Of a stretch of 64,000 bases of DNA, positions 56,248 through 64,000 are shown piece after piece. The notes under the pieces were generated by a model. That model did not search any database. It was given only the letters and a program-made list of their open reading frames with translations, and had not been told where the DNA came from. Numbering within the stretch: position 1 is the first letter of the stretch; the number at the start of each line of letters is the position of its first letter. The DNA is from Cervus elaphus (lineage: Eukaryota; Chordata; Mammalia; Artiodactyla; Cervidae). Where the stretch lies: NCBI RefSeq assembly GCF_910594005.1, contig NC_057820.1, forward strand, positions 7,941,001-8,005,000, read 5' to 3'. Position numbers and translations under genes: made by a program.

Positions 56248-57859
56248 ATGAGCAAAAGGAAAAACTCAGACCTGATCCCTTCCCTGGAGTTCATGGTTGA
56301 GATAGATAGAAAATCACACCTGCACAAGTAGTACAGAACAAAAAGTGCAATTGCAAAGGTGTGCATGAGTTGCTATGGAAACATGGAGACACTGAGTGAC
56401 TACTCTGTTTGGAGAAGGGAGAGAAAATTATGCAGAGAGAATGACCCTTGAACTGTGACTTCATCCAGGAGGGTAAGAAGTAGGAAGTGGTGCTCATAGC
56501 CGTTGAAGCATCTTGTGGCATCTAGTTTGGAGTTGGAGCAGCCTATGACTTCATAAGGAATTGTTCAAAAACTGTTAAGAATACCAAATGGTGGCAGCAG
56601 AGCATTAAACCAAGGTCAAGGCCTTCTAAGTGTGGAGTTGTTTTCTGATTGAACATGCAGCACACTCACAAAATTTCCCTGCCTGGGGAGGAATGTATAT
56701 GAAATTTTTCAATACTGCTTTCACCTCCTCAGAGTTCTTCTTCAAATCCACCCTAAGGTCATTGGAAATGACTCCAGGGTTGTTATTTTTTTGCATAATG
56801 AAACTCTGATGTTGGAAAACTTTTAACTAAACAACTCTTTATTGTTACAAAACCAGTCTAGGTAAGCCCCATTGAATCTCACGGCAGCAAACAAAGAAAC
56901 ACAAAAGGAAGTGAGAGCAGCCGCAGAGAATTTAAAAGACGCCAAGAGGGTAAGAAACCAACCAGAGTAACTCCTGTCATGCAGAGCAATTGTCTAAGAT
57001 CAGGGGAGATAAATGACTTCTCCAGTCCCAGATTCACTCATGATAATTGAAAATCACTTCAGCCTTTCCTAAAACCATTGCATTTTCCCCCAAAACATGG
57101 CTTGAAGTAGAACGCAAGATAAACAGAAACACCATGGAAACATTGTCTAGGGATTAGAAGCATAAAACCTTTCATGTTTCAGAAATAAAGGCCATAAAAA
57201 CAAAATATCTATATTTAACTGTTCTTATGGATGGTAATGAGATACTTTTAGAAGAGAAAAAGCTTATATAGCATATGTGCACTGCCTTGCTTAGATCAGG
57301 TTAAACTACAATGTAATGACTAACCAACTTTAAGTTTTATGGTTAAACAAATCTTCTTATTTATGTTTTTTTTTTTTATAGCTGTGCAGAATTTCTGCTT
57401 CCTAGAATTGTATATAAACTGAGCACTCATAGAAGACTGAGAAAAGTCAGGTCATTTTTTAAAGACCTAAAGTGCATCATTTAAAATAATTTGGCCAGGC
57501 AAAGCAATATTAGGATCTTCAGAAGAGATTTCAGTCTTCTCACTCTACTGCCTGGGAGATGTGCTCATGAGCTAAGCTATAGAACATCTGCCCAGGCCTC
57601 AGTTTCTCCTTGGTCCTATGCAGTCCTCTATTTCCATATCCGAGGCTCCTCTCAAACTATCTACCAACGGGATCCACCTGCACACCCCCAGACCTTCTCC
57701 AATTCCCATGCAAGCTCTTGGAAACAAGATGGCATCCTGAGTTCTCCATTCAATGGTACTCAGAATAGGAAGCAAGAGTTGCAGGGTGGGAGCTATGTTA
57801 TTATAGCAATGATGGATAATAGCCATCACTTACCAAACAGTCACATGTGTCTACTACAG
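56248..57859. other. Unassigned stretch
   Basis: About 1.6 kb with no recognised repeat. A 196-codon plus-strand frame (57491-58081) starts here but ends in MIR and Bov-tA sequence and shows no family signature. Confidence 0.4.
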
Positions 57860-58255
57860 GGTTTGTTTAGCATTTCACATGGATTACACATTTTCTATTT
57901 CATTTACTCCTCACAGCAACACATAAGGTCAGTACTATCATTAAGTGAAAGTGAAGTCACCCAGTCGTGTTCAACTCTTTGCGACCCAGTGGCCTGTAGC
58001 CTACCAGGCTCTGTCCATGGAATTTTCCAGGCAAGAATACTGGAGTGGGTTGCCATTTCCTTCTCCAGGGGATCTTCCTGACCCAGGGATCGAACCCTGG
58101 TCTCTCACATTGCAGGCAGACACTTTACCACCTGAGCCACCAGGGAAGCCCAGTACTATCATTAGGTCATGTTTAAATAAGGAAACTGAGGCTCAGAAAG
58201 TCCTTTCCTACAGTCACTCAACTGGTTTGTGTCTGAACCAGGTTGAAAACCCAAC
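57860..58255 (-). mobile_element. MIR SINE relic split by a Bov-tA
   Basis: Antisense MIR to 57943 (ctcctcacagcaacacataa) and from 58165 (ataaggaaactgaggctcag; cagtcactcaactggtttgt). Confidence 0.7.
57944..58150 (-). mobile_element. Bov-tA SINE with perfect target-site duplications, inside a MIR
   Basis: gtcacccagtcgtgttcaac to cacctgagccaccagggaag c. The 14-bp repeat cagtactatcatta at 57930-57943 and 58151-58164 is exact. Confidence 0.96.
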
Positions 58256-58474
58256 CAGTTAAACTATAAAGCTTGTATTATCAGCTACTGGGTCAGTGGT
58301 ACCAAAATGTTTATCAGTTTTGGCTCCTGTTAAACCTGGTGATCTTTAAACTTAAAAAATTATTCATCTATGCATTTAAGTGACATTTTTCCTAGAACAT
58401 TAAACATGAATGGATTAAAATATGAATTATTGCTCTGCATACCCCCTAAGATCATTTTGGAGACCATCTGAGTT

Positions 58475-58640
58475 CATTTGACAAATGTTTATTAGGTCTT
58501 TGCTGGTGTGCCAGGCATGGTACATAGCAGGGCATTCAGGAAGGCAATAATCTTTGGAGAAAGAGGTGACTTTTGAAGAACAGAAGCCTCTGCCAAAGCC
58601 CTACAAGAAGCCCAAGGAGAGAGTCAGTCTGGAAGAGTAT
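58475..58640 (-). mobile_element. L2 LINE relic, antisense
   Basis: ttgacaaatgtttattaggt, ggtgtgccaggcatggtaca and gaagaacagaagcctctgcc. Confidence 0.5.
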
Positions 58641-58748
58641 AACTGGGTCAGGGGCAGACAGGTTTGATGGAGACTGAATAAATGGTATCCCAGTTTGTTT
58701 TACGAGTGGTTTGGGACTTTCAGGACAGTGCATCAGAAATCAATAGCA

Positions 58749-59080
58749 GAGAACTTCCCAGTGATTGAGAATCCACCTTGCAATGCAGGGAATGTGGCTT
58801 CAATCCCTATTAAGGGAACAAGGACCCATGTGCTGCAGGGCAGCTGAGCTCATGCGCCACCACAGCTAATGAGCCTGTGCTCTAGAGCCCTCAAGATGAA
58901 GCTACTGAAACCTGCGTGCCCTAGAGCCAGTGCTCTGCAACAAGAGAAGACTGAGGAACAAGAAGCCCATGCACTGCCACTAGAAAGTAGCCTCCAAGAA
59001 AACCCACATGCAGCAACAAAGTCCCAGGGCAGCGAAAAAATACATACACACATAATTAAAAGAAAACAAAAATGCAACAA
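58749..59080 (+). mobile_element. Long CHR-type SINE with target-site duplications
   Basis: gagaacttcccagtgattga head, gtggcttcaatccctattaa, then a long body (gagcctgtgctctagagccc; gcaacaagagaagactgagg) and an A-rich end. Flanks gaaatcaatagca (58736-58748) and gaagccaatagca (59081-59093) match 11/13. Confidence 0.85.
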
Positions 59081-59389
59081 GAAGCCAATAGCAGGACTCA
59101 CTGTTAGTCTAAGTAGTCCCCAGATGGGAGAAGGTAGGGTCTTGTGCTCAGCTCACCAGTGGACATAGGAATCTGAACTCTCCCTCAAGAGGCCCTGCTG
59201 GTAGCTAGTTGGGTAGCAGGGACCAGGATGAAGCTCAGTTTTTTTTAAAGAATATCCAAAGGAAATAAGTGTGTAAAGGTTTAGGTTTCTCACCACTTAG
59301 GGAGAGGAAAAATGAAACTCATTCTCCAACCCACAGTAGCCAGGAAACACAGGTAAACATTAGCAACTATGCAAGTGAGTTCCACTCGA

Positions 59390-59500
59390 ACAGAAGTTCT
59401 CTGAGGGCAGGACATTCTATCTACCATATCTTGATGCTTGGGACAGACCACTGCATCAAAGGATACACACTCAATAACTATTTGTTGAATTAATGGATAC
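59390..59500 (+). mobile_element. L2 LINE 3'-end relic
   Basis: ctctgagggcaggacattct, cttgatgcttgggacagacc and cactcaataactatttgttg aa are the sense L2 end. Confidence 0.65.
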
Positions 59501-59952
59501 TTTATTGTATCACAGATACTTTACTTAGTTTGGGACGGGAAGATGGAAAGGTAAACCGGGAATATGGGTAGGAAATTCATTAACATACGTCCAAGTCTTA
59601 ACATCATGCTAAAAAGTCCAGATTTTTCCTGTAGACCCTGGAGTGTCTACACTCTATCCTAAAATTGTGACATTCAATCTGGTTTTCTGCTGGTGCAAAT
59701 TATTGTACTTTCCCAAAATGCCTCATCCATCAAAGTCCTCTCTCACTAAAATAACTGAAATTTGTTGGGGGTTTGATAGTCCAAATGAATCACATATATT
59801 ATATAATTATTTTAATATTTAAATAAGAATTTTGTAAAATTTAAGAAGTCCTAGTTTATAAAAGTGCTAGTTTAAATATTATACAGCAACTTATGAACTA
59901 GGTGCTATATCATTTCAATTTTACAGAAGAAAAATTTAGAAATTTTTTTTAC
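59501..59952. other. Unassigned AT-rich stretch
   Basis: Nothing recognised; T8 run just before the SINE. Confidence 0.35.
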
Positions 59953-60250
59953 AGAATGTTTAGCTCAGTTGGTAAAGAATCCGCCTGCAATGCAGGAGAC
60001 CCTGGTTTGATTCCTGGGTCAAGAAAATTCGCTGGAGAAGGGATAGGCTCCCCATTCCAGTATTCTTGAACTTCCTGGTGGCTCAACTGGTAAAGAATCT
60101 GCCTGCAACGTGGGAGACCAGGGTTCGATCCCTGGGTTGGGAAGATCCCCTGGAGAAAGGAAAGGCTACCCACTCCAGTATTCTGGCCTGGAGAATTCCA
60201 TGGGGTCACACGTATCCAAGAGTAGGATATGACTGGGGACTTTCATTTCA
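59953..60250 (+). mobile_element. Dimeric Bov-tA SINE
   Basis: Two tRNA heads in tandem. The first unit (tagctcagttggtaaagaat to cccattccagtattcttg, to about 60068) lacks the BovA end. The second (aacttcctggtggctcaact on) is complete to gagtaggatatgactgggga, with a short deletion near ttccatggggtcacacgtat. Confidence 0.88.
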
Positions 60251-60350
60251 AAATATATTGCTAGTAAAAGGTAGACACAAAAAATTCAAACCCAGGCAGT
60301 CTGTACTCTTAATCACTGTGTTTTATTGCCTTTTCAATGCTAGAGAAGAC

Positions 60351-60579
60351 AGTTCAGTTTAGTTCAGTTCAGTCGCTCAGTCGTGTCCAACTCTGTGACC
60401 CTATGAATCGCAGCATGCCAGGCCTCTCTGTCTATCACCAACTCCCGGAGTTTACTCAAACCCACGTCCATCGAGTCAGTGATGCCATCCAGCCATCTCA
60501 TCCTCTGTTGTATCCTTCCCTTCATGCCCCCAATCCCTCCCAGCATCAGGGTCTTTTCCAATGAGTCAACTCTTCGCAA
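60351..60579 (-). mobile_element. BovB LINE 3'-tail fragment
   Basis: agttcagtttagttcagttc tail, then gaatcgcagcatgccaggcc and gtcttttccaatgagtcaac tcttcgcaa. Close to the common recent BovB type. Confidence 0.92.
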
Positions 60580-61399
60580 ACCCACAGCAAAATTGCAAGG
60601 CTGTCATCACTTACCTTCAGGAACTCATCCTCTCTTCTTGCTTTCCTTTCATTAATTTCTGCCCTTTTCATCCTTTATCACACTCAGGGCATTGTCTAGA
60701 AGCAACTTCACAAATCTACTCTTATTTAGAAATTGAGAGATATTTCTTTTATCAAAGCATGCATTTCTCTGGGTCATGATCCAGGTTTACTGCCAGAAAT
60801 CAGCTGGTGAGTAGGAAGAAAACAGATAATTTTTTTAAATTAAAATTTTCTATTCCCTCTTCCTCCTTCTGTCCTGAGCACTACATTACCAAGATAGAAA
60901 CAACATGGGTGGCCTAAACTAGGACTGCAGTTAGACCCAGTCACCTGAGTTAAGTTCACGTCCACCAGATTCCACGCTGGTCACTGCTTCTCGTGCTCCG
61001 CCATGCTGTGTCTCACTCAGACTTGCTACTCAGTTCTGGCCTGGTTCATCCTGTGACTTAGGGACCATCCTAGAGGTCTGTTCATCTCTGGCTCTACTTT
61101 CTGGCTCTGATCTCTGCTTGTGGCACCTGTTAGGTTGAACAATTTTGCTTGAGGCTCTCAGTCTCTCCAGGAGCTGATACATGGAGGCCCCACTTCCTGA
61201 TTCTCTTCATGAGTCAGCCAACTTTCCAAGATTATGACTAATTAGGCAAGATTATGCCTAATGCCTTCTCCCTCACGCAGGCCCCACAAGTCGGTCTACT
61301 AAGGGACACCTTTTAGAAAGGTTACCAATTTGTCACTTCATTATCTGGATAATAACCAGAAGCAGCAATGAGTCAAGCAAAAGGTCACTGAGATTGAAA
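60580..61399. other. Unassigned stretch
   Basis: 60950-61300 is GC-richer and could be an old LTR, but I could not define ends. A near-duplicated phrase (aagattatgactaattaggc / aagattatgcctaatgcc) lies at about 61230-61265. Confidence 0.35.
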
Positions 61400-61550
61400 T
61401 CAAAAGAACTAAATTTGAATCTCCATTTTATTACATCAAGTCCCCTAGATGAAGTCATCTCATCACTGTAAATGATAATAAAGGCTGATTCATTAATATT
61501 TTAAGCCTTCAGTAAGATAATATACATGAAAGTGTGTGTTAAGTATTACA
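61400..61550 (+). mobile_element. MIR SINE relic
   Basis: aaatttgaatctccatttta, catctcatcactgtaaatga and taatatacatgaaagtgtgt. Confidence 0.5.
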
Positions 61551-61869
61551 AGTTACAAAAATGTCAGATGTGTTTTCATTAGTTTCTGCTTCATTCCGTG
61601 TTGATAACATTTCCAGACACTATTTGAACTACAAGAACAGATTGATTCAAATAAACATACATTTCTTGGTCACCCAGTTCCACGTAGTTGGTGTCAGGTA
61701 CAAAAGCAAGTGTAGAGACCTGGAGTGTACAGTTTTTTCAACATGGCAGAGATGGCAAATAACCTGAATTAAGACTTGGAATATATCAAACTATACCTAA
61801 AGGCTGGTGAAGATTTTTTTGTCATCTGGAAAAGCAAGTTAAGCATGAATCTCTTCAAATAAAAAGCGT
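61551..61869. other. Unassigned stretch
   Basis: A 68-codon frame at 61561-61767 is not recognised as any family. Confidence 0.35.
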
Positions 61870-61881
61870 TTAAATCTATGT

Positions 61882-62088
61882 TTGTGTTAGTTACTCCATT
61901 GTGTCCGACTATTTGCGACCCCATGGACTAAAGCCTGCCAGCTTCTGTGTCCATGGAATTCTCCAGGCAAAAATATGGGAGTTGGGTAGCCATTCACTTC
62001 TCCAGGGGATCTTTCCAACTCAGAGATTGAACCTAGGTTTCCTGCATTGCAGGCATATTCTTTACCGACAGAGCCACTAGGGAAGACC
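61882..62088 (-). mobile_element. Bov-tA SINE with target-site duplications
   Basis: gttagttactccattgtgtc to cagagccactagggaagacc. Flanks ttaaatctatgt (61870-61881) and ttaaatctgtgt (62089-62100) match 11/12. Confidence 0.93.
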
Positions 62089-62100
62089 TTAAATCTGTGT

Positions 62101-63090
62101 AAAGCACTTCTAAAGAAAAATGCTTTCCTCTTTGTGAACAAGATCTAGTTTATAGGAAGCCCTCTAGAGGTCAGATGACATTATTGCCGGCATTTACTGG
62201 AAGGAGTCCTTAGATCTTACTTTAGCTGATATCTAATATCCAGATGTGGACTGCTGAACCTCAGACAGTGTAGTGGTCAATGTCCAGTTTAAAAAAATTA
62301 TTAAAATTGTGAATTTTCAAAGTTAATTTATGAAATTTTCATTTATATTTTCAGAAAAAAAATTGAAGTAGAATTAAAAGTACAACTCTTATGACCCCAA
62401 GCACTTTTATCCGTAACTTGCAGTTGTTTTTGTTCTTTCCTTTACTCTTTATTTTATCCTTTCACTTCTTAGAAATATATTTTCATAGATTTTGAAGTCT
62501 ATGAGACAACACTATCTGTTAGATATTTGTTCATGTACTTTAGTTACTCATATACAAATTTTCTTTCACTTTATATAAAAAATCTTAATTACTTAGAGTT
62601 TAAAAATAATGGGAATTTTACAGGTCTTTTAACACACTATACATTGCAGTGCTCCTATTCATGCTTATTTTGCAACAGGCAAAATTTTTCATAAGGAGGA
62701 AGCTTTTCTGTTTGTTTCTGTTGTTTGAGTCTCTTCCTCTACATTTATGTATTGGTCATATAAGCCTTCAGGCAGTTGATTCTGGGATGTCTTTCAGTGG
62801 TCATTATCTTGTGCTCTTAAATGTCTTTTCAAAAATATATGTATCAATCAAACTTAATTTTATTCTGTTTGGGGTCAAATGCTTCCTACATGGTAGGAAG
62901 TCATGAGCATCTGCTGACTGAGTTGACATAATTCTAGTTTCCTAACCACTTTCCTCACTGTAAACATGAGAAAAGAGAACAGGACTTTGGTGATTCTCAC
63001 ATCCGTGAGATGGATTCCCAGTGATGACCAAAGGCCTTTCCTCATCCCAAAGGTCTTGGAACTATTTAATCATAATAGCTAGGTTAGGGC
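62101..63090. other. Unassigned AT-rich stretch
   Basis: About 1 kb; no gene or repeat recognised. An 85-codon frame (62649-62906) has no family signature. Confidence 0.4.
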
Positions 63091-63945
63091 AGTTCAGTTC
63101 AGTTCAGTTGCTCAGTCATGTCCGACTCTTTGCGACCCCATGGACTGCAGCATGCCAGGCTTCCCTGTCCATCACCAACTCCCAGAGTTTACCCAGACTC
63201 ATGTCCATCGAGTCGGTGATGCCATCCAACCATCTCATCCTCTGTGATCCCCTTCTCTTCCTGCCTTCAGTCTTTCCCAGAATCAGTTTTTCCAATGAGT
63301 CAGTTCTTCACATCAGGTGGCCAAAGTATTGGAGTTTCAGCTTCAACATCAGTCCTTCCGATGAACACCCAGGACTGATTTCCTTTAGGATGGACTGGCT
63401 GGATCTCCTTGCAGTCCAAGGGACTCTCAAGAGTCTTCCCCAACCCCAGTTCAAAAGCATCAATCTTTGGTGCTCAGTTTTCTTTATAGTCCAACTCTCA
63501 CATCCATACATGACTATTGGAAAAACCATAGCTTTGACTAGCGGGACCTGTGTTGGCAAAGTAATGTCTCTGTTTTTTTGTGTTTTTTTTTTTTTTTTTA
63601 ATAAGCTGTCTAGGTTGGTCATAACTTTTCTTCCAAGGAGCAAGGGTCTTTTAATTTCATGACTGCAGTCACCATCTGCAGTGATTTTGGAGCCCAGAAA
63701 AATAAAGTTTCACACTGTTTCCATTGTTTCCCCATCTATTTGCCATGAAATGATGGGACCGGATGCCATGACCTTAGTTTTCTGAATGTTGAGTTTTAGG
63801 CCAACTTTTTCACTCTCCTGTTTCACTTTCATCAAGAGACTCTTTAGTTCTTCTTCACTTTCTGCCATAAGGGTGGTATCATCTGCATATCTGAAGTTAT
63901 TTATATTTCTCCTGGCAATCTTGATTCCAGTTTCTGCTTCCCTCA
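63091..63945 (-). mobile_element. BovB LINE, 5'-truncated, with an internal A/T expansion
   Basis: The tail agttcagttcagttcagttg is on the left. Minus-strand frames 63710-63952 (NNFRYADDTTLMAES, YADD intact; NIQKTKVMASG) and 63308-63643 ([25 protein letters not shown]) hold the C-terminal reverse transcriptase part. A T-rich run (63573-63599; A-rich on the sense strand) is inserted between them and adds a short lysine tract. Confidence 0.93.
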
Positions 63946-64000
63946 TGTACATTAGTGCAATGGATATTTAATTTCAAAATGATAGGTCAACTTGATGTCT
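63946..64000. other. Unassigned window end
   Basis: Short unique sequence beyond the 5' truncation of the last BovB. Confidence 0.3.

Noticed and set aside
57491..58081. 196-codon open frame
   Set aside because: It starts in unassigned sequence and ends in MIR and antisense Bov-tA. No domain or signal is visible, and the composition is not gene-like.
11190..60190. tRNA genes suggested by A- and B-box-like sequences
   Set aside because: All lie in the heads of Bov-tA or CHR SINEs, with mutated stems and SINE bodies attached. They are not functional tRNA genes.
60950..61300. GC-richer block as a possible LTR or exon
   Set aside because: No TG...CA ends, no poly(A) signal order, no frame or splice pattern could be set.

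Overview
This is a stretch of ruminant (pecoran) nuclear DNA, with no intact protein-coding gene that I can support. The diagnosis rests on repeats: about two dozen Bov-tA/Bov-A2 SINEs, thirteen 5'-truncated BovB (RTE) LINE fragments, several CHR-type tRNA-derived SINEs of Cetartiodactyla, artiodactyl L1 3' ends, an internally deleted Tigger1-like DNA transposon and older L2, MIR and MER5-like relics. The species (cattle, sheep, goat, deer or other) cannot be fixed from the sequence alone. The region reads as intergenic or deep intronic.

Layout. 1-11 kb: sparse, with two BovB copies (3984-4557 with target-site duplications; 5965-7430), a decayed ERV-L-like pol remnant (about 4830-5150) and L2/MIR relics. 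11-17 kb: a SINE field, several copies with visible target-site duplications. 18.6-20.2 kb: a three-level nest (ancient repeat > Bov-tA > BovB). 20-28 kb: SINEs, a BovB, two L1 3'-end clusters and a C15 run. 28.2-29.5 kb: a CHR SINE split by a BovB, with both sets of target-site duplications readable. 31-32.4 kb: a long antisense BovB with reverse transcriptase blocks. 36.3-38.4 kb: an L1 carrying two SINEs, then the Tigger1-like element. 40-43.5 kb: an L1 with a nested SINE and two LTR candidates. 44.8-46.1 kb: a sense BovB. 50.4-52.0 kb: a solo ERV LTR, with a 4-bp target duplication, that was entered by a processed pseudogene of MPHOSPH6. 54.9-56.2 kb: a BovB inserted into another BovB in the opposite orientation. 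57-64 kb: SINEs, L2/MIR, and two more BovB copies.

The only gene-derived sequence recognised is the MPHOSPH6 retrocopy (minus strand, 50519-51605), broken by a single-base deletion. Long open frames elsewhere are fragments of LINE reverse transcriptase, their antisense shadows, or chance frames across repeat junctions. No tRNA, rRNA or snRNA gene, CRISPR array or operon was seen. I found no new biological system; the window's interest lies in its layered transposition history.
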